DNA from: a bacterium
GTDB lineage: Bacteria > Patescibacteriota > Minisyncoccia > Phycocordibacterales > Phycocordibacteraceae
Length of the DNA: 7,337 nt
Assembly (NCBI GenBank): GCA_021782715.1
Contig: JAJXUR010000019.1
Span: forward strand, 1 to 7,337
Direction of reading: 5' to 3'
Shown: one piece after another, positions 1 through 5,095 of the stretch
Layout of the letters: each line of letters starts with the position of its first letter
Numbering within the stretch: position 1 is the first letter of the stretch
Program-made: the position numbers and the translations under genes
Notes under the pieces: model-generated
Databases searched by the model: none
Told to the model about the DNA's origin: nothing
What the model saw: only the letters and a program-made list of their open reading frames with translations

Positions 1-351
1 TACCCCATGGCGATCGCGGATTTGGGAGAAATACTTAGAGGGCATGAATCCTATGAAGAGGCGAGTGCGTAATGGCAGGTACGGCCAGTAGTCGTCGAAC
101 GATATATCGCCCTCGCTGGTGAGAGGGTGTCGCGAAAGGATGACGTTGAACATAGGGATTTTCTTCGACGAGAACAGCTTCTCCGCATCGCCGCGGAAGG
201 CGATATGGAACGAGAGGTTCCTGAGCCGCTCGAGTAATTCCTTTGGCACCTCCTGGAGGCAAAAGACATCGAAATCGCTCTCCGTTATGAATTCGAATGC
301 GCGATCGAGTTCTTTGTTGCGATAGAGCATGTTCCAGGAATAGATTTTCAT
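1..351 (-). CDS. Endonuclease/exonuclease/phosphatase (EEP) family protein, partial (C-terminus beyond left edge)
   Basis: An open frame of 117 codons begins at an ATG (351-349) and runs to the window edge without a stop, so only the N-terminal part is seen. The protein starts MKIYSWNMLYRN and continues with DFDVFCLQEVP. These are the first two hallmarks of the EEP (DNase I-like) fold: the Asn of the first beta strand (N7, in a WN pair) and the metal-binding Glu of the LQE motif (E34). Family members cleave phosphodiester or phosphomonoester bonds in nucleic acids, phospholipids or inositol phosphates using Mg2+. The later catalytic Asp/His motifs would lie outside the window, so activity and substrate cannot be judged. 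No signal peptide is visible. The gene follows dprA by 10 nt on the same strand, but a perfect TATAAT 9 nt before the ATG suggests it also has its own promoter. The family call is fairly firm; the substrate is unknown. Confidence 0.82.
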   Translation of the reverse strand, partial: MKIYSWNMLYRNKELDRAFEFITESDFDVFCLQEVPKELLERLRNLSFHIAFRGDAEKLFSSKKIPMFNVILSRHPLTSEGDISFDDYWPYLPLRTRLFIGFMPSKYFSQIRDRHGV

Positions 352-360
352 AGATTTTTT

Positions 361-366
361 ATTATA
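361..366 (-). promoter_or_regulatory. Consensus -10 box (TATAAT) just upstream of the EEP gene
   Basis: On the minus strand, TATAAT (366 to 361) overlaps the TAA stop of dprA (364-362). It is followed by AAAAAATCT and then the ATG at 351. With the usual 6-8 nt from -10 box to transcription start, the mRNA would begin at or within a few bases of the ATG, so no Shine-Dalgarno could be present. No convincing -35 element is seen at 16-18 bp. The hexamer match is exact; promoter activity is inferred. Confidence 0.5.
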
Positions 367-1219
367 ACCGATGCCATGCGCCGAATTCCTCCTTGACGAG
401 GCCGCGGAGCTCGAGCGCGACGAGAGCGGTGAGGAGGTCTCCCGCGGCGCCGCAGGCGCCGCGGAGTATCTCGTCGCGTGTTTTTGGCTCTTCGAGTATA
501 CCCCACACCATGCGTTCATTATCCCCAAGGTCGCTCGGAAACGGCTTGCCCTGGGCGGAGTCAACAGGCGGTATCCGAAGCGCCTCGAGGAGGTGAAGCG
601 GTTCGGTTACGAGCGCTGCGCCGAGCCGCAGGAAAAGGTGCGGACCGAAGGCGTGTGGGTCGCCGATGCGATGCGGGATGCAGAGGAGGTCGCGGTTATA
701 CTCGCTCGCGAGCCGCGCCGTGATGAGCGTGCCCGACTTCGGCCCCGCTTCGACCACGAGCACCGCGTCGCTCAATCCGACCATGAGGCGGTTACGGGAA
801 GGGAATTCCCCCAGTCGCGGTTTGTGCATCGGCTCTTGTTCCGACACGAGCGCACCGCCTGAAGCGAGGATGTCTTTCGCGAGGCCGGAATTCGTGCGCG
901 GGCTGATGACCGAATCGTCGAGTCCTGAGCCGGGGATGGCGATGGTGTGGAGTCCGGCAGCGAGCGCGGCTTTGTGCGCGCAGGCATCCACACCAAGAGC
1001 GAGTCCGCTCACAATCGAGATGGGATAACCGGCGAGACCGGTGATGAGGCTCGTACATGCGGCTTGTCCGTACGAGGTCATCGCGCGGCTGCCCACTACC
1101 GTAAGCAGTTTGTGTCCCTCAGGCGGAAGTGTCCCGCGCATCCACAGCTTCTTCGGCAGCTGCGGTATCTCCAAGAGCTGTCTCGGCCATGTGGTGCGTT
1201 CAAGTTCACGGATGTCCAT
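362..1219 (-). CDS. dprA: DNA-processing protein DprA (Smf family)
   Basis: This 285-aa protein is a DprA/Smf homologue. In other bacteria DprA binds incoming single-stranded DNA during natural transformation, protects it and loads RecA. The Rossmann-like core is clear: VVGSRAMTSYG (41-51), the SGLALGVDACAHKAAL segment (71-86), PGSGLD (96-101), SEQEP (126-130), FPSRNRLMVGLSDAVLVVEA (139-158, the most diagnostic block) and SGTLITARLA (162-171). The C-terminal 60 or so residues look like the DprA winged helix. The N-terminal SAM-like domain of longer homologues is absent: only about 35 residues precede the fold, giving a compact form. A second feature is IPHRIGDPHAFG, where most family members have a PG-containing turn. 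The start at 1219 gives a natural N-terminus and lies 6 nt after a TATACT box shared with divergent serS. No other competence gene is in the window. A perfect 10-bp triloop palindrome (442-464) lies in the winged-helix coding part. Confidence 0.94.
   Translation of the reverse strand: MDIRELERTTWPRQLLEIPQLPKKLWMRGTLPPEGHKLLTVVGSRAMTSYGQAACTSLITGLAGYPISIVSGLALGVDACAHKAALAAGLHTIAIPGSGLDDSVISPRTNSGLAKDILASGGALVSEQEPMHKPRLGEFPSRNRLMVGLSDAVLVVEAGPKSGTLITARLASEYNRDLLCIPHRIGDPHAFGPHLFLRLGAALVTEPLHLLEALRIPPVDSAQGKPFPSDLGDNERMVWGILEEPKTRDEILRGACGAAGDLLTALVALELRGLVKEEFGAWHRL
442..464. repeat. Intragenic perfect inverted repeat, 10-bp arms, 3-nt loop (dprA)
   Basis: CCGCGGCGCC (442-451) is followed by the loop GCA (452-454) and the exact reverse complement (455-464). 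It lies in the 3' part of dprA, coding for roughly RGACGAAG, and the loop coincides with a dprA codon (Cys). It could form a strong hairpin in DNA or mRNA. Alternating Ala/Gly/Arg codons that are mutual reverse complements in a GC-rich gene could also create it without selection. Confidence 0.6.
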
Positions 1220-1233
1220 AGGTGCAGTATACT
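1205..1233. promoter_or_regulatory. Divergent dprA/serS promoter with a shared palindromic -10 box
   Basis: The gap between the two start codons contains AGTATACT (1226-1233), which is its own reverse complement. It therefore supplies TATACT on both strands: 1228-1233 for serS and 1231-1226 for dprA. The start codons follow after 8 nt (serS ATG 1242) and 6 nt (dprA ATG 1219). For serS, TTCACG (1205-1210) is a possible -35 element with a 17-bp spacer, inside the dprA coding region; no good -35 is seen for dprA. The geometry predicts transcripts that begin at or next to the start codons. It also implies that polymerase bound in one orientation excludes the other, making expression of the two genes mutually competitive. 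The sequence palindrome is certain; promoter function is inferred. Confidence 0.65.
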
Positions 1234-1241
1234 AGGTGCAT

Positions 1242-2513
1242 ATGCTCGACATACATTTCATCCGGGAGAATGCCGACCTCGTGAAGGCCGGAGCGGCGAA
1301 GAAGCGCATCACGGTGGATATCGATCGTCTCATCGTGGTGGACGACGAGCGCAAGCTCATCCGTCAAGAGCTGGACGCGAAGAAGGCGGAACAGAATCGC
1401 CGCAGCTCGGAGATACAGCGTGCGCAGGGCGGCGAACGCGAGAGGTTGCTTGAGGCGATGCGCCATCTGAAGGACGGCATGGCCGAAGGCGAAGAGAAAT
1501 TGAAGACCGTGATGGCCGAGTGGCAGCAGCTCATGCTCACCGTGCCGAATATTCCGGATATGTCGGTGCCTGACGGCGCGAGCGATGAAGACAATCAGGA
1601 GGTGTTCGTGTGGGGGCAGAAGCCGGTCCTCGATTTCACTCCGAAGCCGCATTTCGAGCTTATGCAGTCGCTCGGTCTCGCCGACTTCGAGCGCGGCGCC
1701 AAGGTCGCCGGTTTCCGCGGCTATTTCCTCAAGGGCGATGGTGCGCGCCTTCTCTGGGCACTCCGTCGTTTCGTCGAAGACCGTTTTATGAATCGCGACG
1801 GATTCACGCCGATCGTTGTCCCGTCTCTCGTGCGGCGCGAGCCCTTCATCGGTACTGGTTATCTGCCACAGAGCGAAGAGGATCTCTACAAGACACAAGA
1901 TGACGAGTACCTCTCGGGTACGGCCGAGGTTGCGACCATGGGGTACTACATGAACGAGACCATCGAGAAGGCCAATCTCCCGATCAAGTTCTTTGCCTAC
2001 TCGCCGGCATTCCGTCGCGAAGCAGGAAGCCACGGCAAGGATGAGAAAGGCGTCTTCCGCGTGCACGAGTTCGAGAAGTACGAGCAGGTCGTCCTGTGTG
2101 AAGCGGACCATGCCGAGAGCGTGCGTCAGCACGAGGCGCTCACTGAGAATGCGGAGCAGCTCCTCCAGGAGCTCGGTCTCCATTATCACAAGGTGGTGAA
2201 CTGCGGCGGCGATCTGGGGCTTGGTCAGGTCAAGAAGTACGATCTCGAGGCGTGGATGCCGTCGGAAGGACGTTTTCGTGAGACCCATTCAGCATCGTAT
2301 TTCCATGATTTCCAGACGCGGCGTCTGAACATCCGTTACCGTGACGAGGAGGGCACGCTCCGCTACGTGCATTCGCTCAATAACACTGCACTCGCGATGC
2401 CTCGCATCCTCACGCATATCGTCGAGAACTATCAGCAGGCCGACGGCACAATCAAAGCGCCTGATGTCCTCGTGCCGTATGTCGGAAAGACCGTCCTCGG
2501 CGGAGCGCAATAA
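1242..2513 (+). CDS. serS: Serine--tRNA ligase (seryl-tRNA synthetase, class II)
   Basis: This 423-aa cytoplasmic enzyme charges tRNA-Ser with serine via seryl-adenylate, and its length is normal for bacterial SerRS. It starts MLDIHFIREN, matching the family N-terminus, so the ATG at 1242 is preferred over an in-frame GTG two codons upstream (1236). The N-terminal antiparallel coiled-coil arm that grips the long variable arm of tRNA-Ser covers about residues 5-105. The catalytic domain shows GTAEVA (226-231), motif 2 in FAYSPAFRREAGSHGKDEKG with the following RVHEFEKYEQ (251-282), the CGGDLG and KYDLEAWMP blocks (321-340), FQTRRLNIRY (357-366) and motif 3 SLNNTALAMPRIL (378-390). Small departures from the common consensus are E for Q in the usual VHQFEK and NT for the usual NG/NGT in motif 3. 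It heads a plus-strand run with the ftsQ-like gene and dus. Its -10 box lies 8 nt upstream with no Shine-Dalgarno. Confidence 0.97.
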   Translation: MLDIHFIRENADLVKAGAAKKRITVDIDRLIVVDDERKLIRQELDAKKAEQNRRSSEIQRAQGGERERLLEAMRHLKDGMAEGEEKLKTVMAEWQQLMLTVPNIPDMSVPDGASDEDNQEVFVWGQKPVLDFTPKPHFELMQSLGLADFERGAKVAGFRGYFLKGDGARLLWALRRFVEDRFMNRDGFTPIVVPSLVRREPFIGTGYLPQSEEDLYKTQDDEYLSGTAEVATMGYYMNETIEKANLPIKFFAYSPAFRREAGSHGKDEKGVFRVHEFEKYEQVVLCEADHAESVRQHEALTENAEQLLQELGLHYHKVVNCGGDLGLGQVKKYDLEAWMPSEGRFRETHSASYFHDFQTRRLNIRYRDEEGTLRYVHSLNNTALAMPRILTHIVENYQQADGTIKAPDVLVPYVGKTVLGGAQ

Positions 2514-3357
2514 TTCAGCCGGCCGCAGGCCGGGTGAAAGCTTACACGTCAGGCGGCAGCGCATTCGCCGCCGGATTCTTATCGCTTCGTTCGCGCTCAT
2601 CTTCATCGCGCTCGGCGCTGGCATCTATGGGCTGCAGCAGAGCTCAATGCGCATTTCTCATGTCGTCATCTACGGCGCGGACCAATCGCTCGCCAACATC
2701 GCGACTGCCGCGATGCAAGGGAGCTATCTCGGGATCATCCCGCGCGACTCGGTGTTTTTCATCCCTGAATCGCGCATCCGCGATGCGCTCATGACTTTCG
2801 ATCCCAATATCGCGGCGGTTTCCATATTCCGCAACGGGCTCACCGGCCTTTCGGTGAAAGTCGACTACCGCGTACCGATTGCACGGTGGTGCGGAGCGGC
2901 TCCCTTGGTGTCTGTTGCGAGTTCTACGCAGCAGAGCGTCACGGGATGCTACTTGTTCGATGCGAACGGCTTCATCTACGCGTCGACGACGGGCGCGCCG
3001 CTTAATGATTTTCTCCTCTACGAACCGCTCGCCTCCGACCAATCCGGTAGAAGTTCGACTTCTACCGGAGCGATTATCGGTGCGACGCTCCCGCACGCGG
3101 CAGAACTTCCGGGAGTATTCGATTTCGCACGACGGCTCGCCACCTTTGGGTCGCCAGTTGCTTCGATTGTCGCACGCGATGACGAAATCGATGATTATCT
3201 CGCGAGCGGTACGCGCATCACCTATGTGCTCGGTAACGAGGAGAATGCCTTCACCGCGCTCGCTTCCGCTCGCGCGGATCTGAACCTCTCCGATGGCTCC
3301 CTCGACTACATCGACCTGCGTTTCCCCGGAAAAGTATATTTCAAGCCAAAGAAGTGA
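2479..3357 (+). CDS. ftsQ: FtsQ-like divisome protein with POTRA domain
   Basis: This is a single-pass membrane protein of 292 aa if started at ATG 2479, which overlaps serS by 35 nt. The order of parts fits FtsQ/DivIB: an Arg-rich cytoplasmic tail (RRQRIRRR, 25-32), one membrane helix (about 33-52, ILIASFALIFIALGAGIYGL), then an extracytoplasmic POTRA-like region beginning RISHVVIYGA (58-67) with a typical beta-alpha-alpha-beta pattern. The C-terminus, YIDLRFPGKVYFKPKK, resembles the FtsQ 'DLRF.. ..Y' ending. FtsQ links early and late divisome proteins (FtsB/FtsL, FtsW/FtsI). Another in-frame ATG lies at 2464, and no start codon is obvious between the serS stop and the helix, so an overlapping start and translational coupling to serS is likely. 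Cys residues around 137 and 156 could form a disulphide, but this is a guess. The gene carries an in-frame 27-bp perfect hairpin (3043-3069). Similarity is structural rather than residue-exact, so a generic POTRA protein remains possible. Confidence 0.78.
   Translation: MSERPSSAERNNSAGRRPGESLHVRRQRIRRRILIASFALIFIALGAGIYGLQQSSMRISHVVIYGADQSLANIATAAMQGSYLGIIPRDSVFFIPESRIRDALMTFDPNIAAVSIFRNGLTGLSVKVDYRVPIARWCGAAPLVSVASSTQQSVTGCYLFDANGFIYASTTGAPLNDFLLYEPLASDQSGRSSTSTGAIIGATLPHAAELPGVFDFARRLATFGSPVASIVARDDEIDDYLASGTRITYVLGNEENAFTALASARADLNLSDGSLDYIDLRFPGKVYFKPKK
2514..2538 (+). repeat. GC-rich hairpin directly after the serS stop codon
   Basis: TTCA-G-CCGGCC, loop GCA, GGCCGG-G-TGAA forms a stem of 6 bp, one G-G mismatch and 4 more bp, starting one base after the serS TAA. 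It lies inside the N-terminal coding part of the overlapping ftsQ-like gene. No U tract follows, so it is not a standard terminator. It could stabilise the serS 3' end or tune readthrough into the next gene; this is inference. Confidence 0.4.
3043..3069. repeat. Perfect 27-bp hairpin (12-bp arms, TCG loop) inserted in frame in the ftsQ-like gene
   Basis: TCCGGTAGAAGT (3043-3054), loop TCG (3055-3057), ACTTCTACCGGA (3058-3069): the arms are exact reverse complements. The unit begins on a codon boundary and equals nine codons, read SGRSSTSTG, a low-complexity Ser/Thr/Gly stretch in the extracytoplasmic part. Its codons (AGA, AGT, ACT, TCT) are unlike the GC-ending codons around it. It looks like a small REP/MITE-like or signal-type palindrome tolerated in a surface loop. 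Copies elsewhere cannot be tested from this window. Confidence 0.7.
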
Positions 3358-3370
3358 TACCGTTCGAGCT

Positions 3371-4333
3371 ATGTCATTCTGGCAGGGACTGAAGAAGCCG
3401 TTCTTCGTGATGGCGCCGATGGCCGATGTCACCGACGTCGCTTTTCGCGCGCTCGTATTGAAGCGCGGTACGCCCGATGTCTTCTGGACCGAGTTTGTCT
3501 CGGCTGACGGTCTCTATCACACGCGCGAGATACAAAAGATGCCGGATAGCGAGAATCCGCTCATGCGCGACCTCGCGATCGGCGAAGGGCAGCACCCCAT
3601 CATCGCGCAGATATTCTCGAGCAAGCCCGAGATGATCACCTATGCGGTGAAGCTCGTCGCCGGGCTCGGCTTTGACGGCGTCGACCTCAATATGGGCTGT
3701 CCCGATCGGAGCATTGAGAAGCAGGGCTGCGGCTCGGCGATGATACGAACGCCCGAGGTCGCCCGCGCGGTCATTCGCGCGGCAAAGGCAGCGAGCAGTC
3801 TGCCGGTCTCGGTGAAGACGCGTGTCGGGTATAACAAAGAGTCGCTCGATGAGTGGCTTCCGATGCTGCTCGAGGAAGCGCCTGCGGCTATCACGCTCCA
3901 CCTGCGCACGCGCAAGGAGATGTCACTCGTACCTGCGAACTGGGAATTGATGAAGAAGGCGGTCGCGTTGCGCGACCGCCTCAATCCTGATGTGCTCCTC
4001 ATCGGCAACGGTGATGTGACGAGTATTGAGCAGGGGAAGCGGCTCATCGCGGAGAATGGCTGCGAGGGAGCGATGATCGGCCGCGGCATGTTCGGCAACC
4101 CATGGGTCTTCGCCGGCAGGAAGCCGGAGGATACGCCGCTCTCCGAGAAGCTCGCGGCGCTCATCGAGCTCGCGCACGGCTTCGAGCGGCTCTCGCCGCC
4201 GAAGAATTTCGCCGTATTGAAGAAGCACATCAAGGCCTTCGCCACTGGTTTCGATGGCGCCGCACACCTGCGCGCGCAATTGATGGAAGCTGAGTCGGCC
4301 GATGAACTTGAGGAGATAATTGCAACACCATAG
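3371..4333 (+). CDS. dus: tRNA-dihydrouridine synthase (Dus family)
   Basis: This 320-aa flavoenzyme reduces specific uridines of the tRNA D loop to dihydrouridine with FMN and NADPH. The TIM-barrel motifs are in order: MAPMADVTD (14-22, FMN site), TEFVSADGL (40-48), QIF (80-82), the signature GVDLNMGCP (103-111) with catalytic Cys110 followed by EKQGCGSAM (116-124), SVKTRVGY (147-154) with the FMN-binding Lys149, LHLRTRKEM for the usual HgRT segment, IGNGDV, and AMIGRGMFGNPW near the phosphate site. The small C-terminal helical domain follows. The ATG at 3371 gives MSFWQGLKKPFFVMAPM, a natural start just before the first motif, although the frame is open further upstream. It lies 13 nt after the ftsQ-like gene with no clear Shine-Dalgarno, so co-transcription is likely. 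The Dus subclass (DusA, B or C) cannot be settled by eye; general length and motifs are nearest to the DusB-like bacterial group. Confidence 0.95.
   Translation: MSFWQGLKKPFFVMAPMADVTDVAFRALVLKRGTPDVFWTEFVSADGLYHTREIQKMPDSENPLMRDLAIGEGQHPIIAQIFSSKPEMITYAVKLVAGLGFDGVDLNMGCPDRSIEKQGCGSAMIRTPEVARAVIRAAKAASSLPVSVKTRVGYNKESLDEWLPMLLEEAPAAITLHLRTRKEMSLVPANWELMKKAVALRDRLNPDVLLIGNGDVTSIEQGKRLIAENGCEGAMIGRGMFGNPWVFAGRKPEDTPLSEKLAALIELAHGFERLSPPKNFAVLKKHIKAFATGFDGAAHLRAQLMEAESADELEEIIATP
3957..3981. repeat. Intragenic perfect inverted repeat, 11-bp arms, 3-nt loop (dus)
   Basis: AGGCGGTCGCG (3957-3967), loop TTG (3968-3970), CGCGACCGCCT (3971-3981). The loop is exactly one dus codon (Leu). The encoded stretch is KKAVALRDRL. 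It is capable of a strong mRNA hairpin, but codons GCG/CGC and GTC/GAC are mutual reverse complements and preferred here, so chance is a real alternative. Confidence 0.6.
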
Positions 4334-4364
4334 GAGAGAGTAAGCTCGGGGCAGACAGTTATCG

Positions 4365-4369
4365 GGAGG
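4365..4369 (+). promoter_or_regulatory. Strong Shine-Dalgarno for the 115-aa small gene
   Basis: GGAGG at 4365-4369 lies 7 nt before the ATG at 4377. It decides the start: a TTG at 4371 in the same frame is only 1 nt from this site. The housekeeping genes of the window lack such a site, so it marks this gene as initiated by a different route. Confidence 0.75.
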
Positions 4370-4376
4370 ATTGATC

Positions 4377-4724
4377 ATGTTTTTCGTACCGATGAGAAGG
4401 TATGAACCGCTCGACTTAAATCCAAATGCTCATCGTATCCTTTTAATCAAGAAGGAACTGCAGGTCGGCAATATGTGGCACTTGTTTCTGCTTGCCCGGT
4501 GGCGCGTAGGGATATATGAAAGAGATATTGCTCGTCTAGAGGTCGAGAGCACACGGCTCGAAAAGACTTCCAAACAAGGCCGCGGCGGCATCATTGTACG
4601 GAATGAGCATATGGAGAAATATAAAGCCATGCTTGATCAGATTGAGGAGGTACGAAAAGAGTTGTACGTCGCACGGAGAGAGTTCGCAGCTGCGGAAGCA
4701 GAGCTGTATCACAAAAGGAAATAG
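4377..4724 (+). CDS. Small hypothetical protein with predicted coiled coil (115 aa)
   Basis: I do not recognise this protein. It has a proline/arginine-containing N-terminus (MFFVPMRRYEPLDLNPN), a mixed hydrophobic stretch around residues 33-46 (MWHLFLLARWRVGI) that is too charged for a confident membrane helix, and a highly charged helical part from about 48 to 113 rich in Glu, Arg, Lys and Ala with heptad-like spacing, suggesting a coiled coil. A Gly-rich break (QGRGG, 67-71) divides the helix. The net charge is basic. The start is fixed by GGAGG at good spacing. The gene lies 43 nt after dus, and a gap of 106 nt separates it from the next small gene. Codon use is looser and more AT-tolerant than in serS, dus or dnaX, consistent with a lineage-specific or recently acquired gene. 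The coding call rests on the ribosome site, an intact frame and plausible composition. Confidence 0.65.
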   Translation: MFFVPMRRYEPLDLNPNAHRILLIKKELQVGNMWHLFLLARWRVGIYERDIARLEVESTRLEKTSKQGRGGIIVRNEHMEKYKAMLDQIEEVRKELYVARREFAAAEAELYHKRK

Positions 4725-4769
4725 GCCGATGGGAGGAAACCAGCCGGCCTGGCGGCTAGGGATATGAAC

Positions 4770-4796
4770 TTGACACTGACGGATATGTATCATACT
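4770..4796 (+). promoter_or_regulatory. Possible sigma70-type promoter for the 65-aa gene
   Basis: A perfect -35 hexamer TTGACA (4770-4775) is followed after 15 bp by CATACT (4791-4796), a 4/6 match to the -10 consensus; TACTGT at a 17-bp spacing is an alternative. Downstream, TCATA recurs at 4790, 4798 and 4813, with TGTCATA at 4796-4802 and 4811-4817, which might be operator half-sites. A leader of roughly 25-30 nt containing GGAGG would result. The -35 is clear; the -10 is weak. Confidence 0.4.
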
Positions 4797-4819
4797 GTCA
4801 TACCAGGTCATGTCATAAT

Positions 4820-4824
4820 GGAGG
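4820..4824 (+). promoter_or_regulatory. Strong Shine-Dalgarno for the 65-aa small gene
   Basis: GGAGG at 4820-4824 lies 6 nt before the ATG at 4831, an optimal arrangement that supports this short frame as a real gene. Confidence 0.75.
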
Positions 4825-4830
4825 TTCCAG

Positions 4831-5028
4831 ATGGACAAGAAAAATGTGGCCCGGTCTTTGGATGAGTTGGAGAAACTCGCCACACACACCTGGGACAGTC
4901 GCCATAAGTCCAAGATTGCCGGGGCTGCGGAAGCATTGGCAGCAACCATGATGTTCCATATCGAAAATATTCGTAAGGAAGTCGGGATCAATCCATCCAA
5001 AGATTCCATTTCCCCTAAAGTGTCCTGA
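4831..5028 (+). CDS. Small hypothetical helical protein (65 aa)
   Basis: No family is recognised. The protein MDKKNVARSL... is predicted to be mostly helical: an acidic helix with LDELEKLATHTW (10-21), an Ala-rich amphipathic segment IAGAAEALAATMMFHIENIRKE (29-50), then a polar tail NPSKDSISPKVS. There is no signal peptide, no Cys, and no zinc motif. The evidence that it is a gene is contextual and strong for its size: an upstream TTGACA-type promoter candidate, GGAGG at 6 nt, and a rho-independent terminator starting 17 nt after the stop codon. It therefore looks like a free-standing transcription unit between dus and dnaX. It may encode a small regulator or partner protein, but nothing in the sequence names its target. 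Confidence 0.68.
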   Translation: MDKKNVARSLDELEKLATHTWDSRHKSKIAGAAEALAATMMFHIENIRKEVGINPSKDSISPKVS

Positions 5029-5045
5029 GCCGTTTCTGTGAGACG

Positions 5046-5079
5046 ACCGACTGGTTAGCCCCCAGTCGGTTCTTATTTT
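5046..5079 (+). terminator. Rho-independent terminator after the 65-aa gene
   Basis: ACCGACTGG (5046-5054), loop TTAGCCC, CCAGTCGGT (5062-5070) forms a perfect 9-bp stem, directly followed by TCTTATTTT. It ends the small-gene unit and insulates dnaX, whose -10 box begins 3 nt after the T-rich run. Confidence 0.88.
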
Positions 5080-5087
5080 GATATACT
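5079..5087 (+). promoter_or_regulatory. Extended -10 promoter of dnaX (TGATATACT)
   Basis: TG-A-TATACT (5079-5087) is an extended -10 element with one mismatch to TATAAT. No -35 is visible, and the position it would occupy falls in the terminator stem; extended -10 promoters often lack one. The dnaX ATG (5096) follows after 8 nt, exactly the spacing found for serS, and both starts are preceded by CAT. The transcript would start within a few bases of the ATG or at it. Confidence 0.6.
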
Positions 5088-5095
5088 CAGGACAT

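Noticed and set aside
371..862. 163-codon plus-strand frame opposite dprA
   Set aside because: It overlaps the diagnostic DprA core on the other strand, with no ribosome site and low-complexity Arg/Glu composition.
1206..2288. 360-codon open frame on the minus strand opposite serS
   Set aside because: It is antisense to an unambiguous SerRS with intact motifs. The His/Leu/Arg-rich translation has no domain pattern and arises from the GC-rich codon bias of serS.
2644..3432. 262-codon minus-strand frame opposite the ftsQ-like gene and the dus start
   Set aside because: Arg-rich translation without domain features; the plus-strand genes explain the region.
4724..4757. Terminator after the 115-aa gene (AGCCG/CGGCT stem at 4742-4757)
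   Set aside because: The stem is only 5 bp and no T-rich run follows, so it does not meet a terminator pattern.
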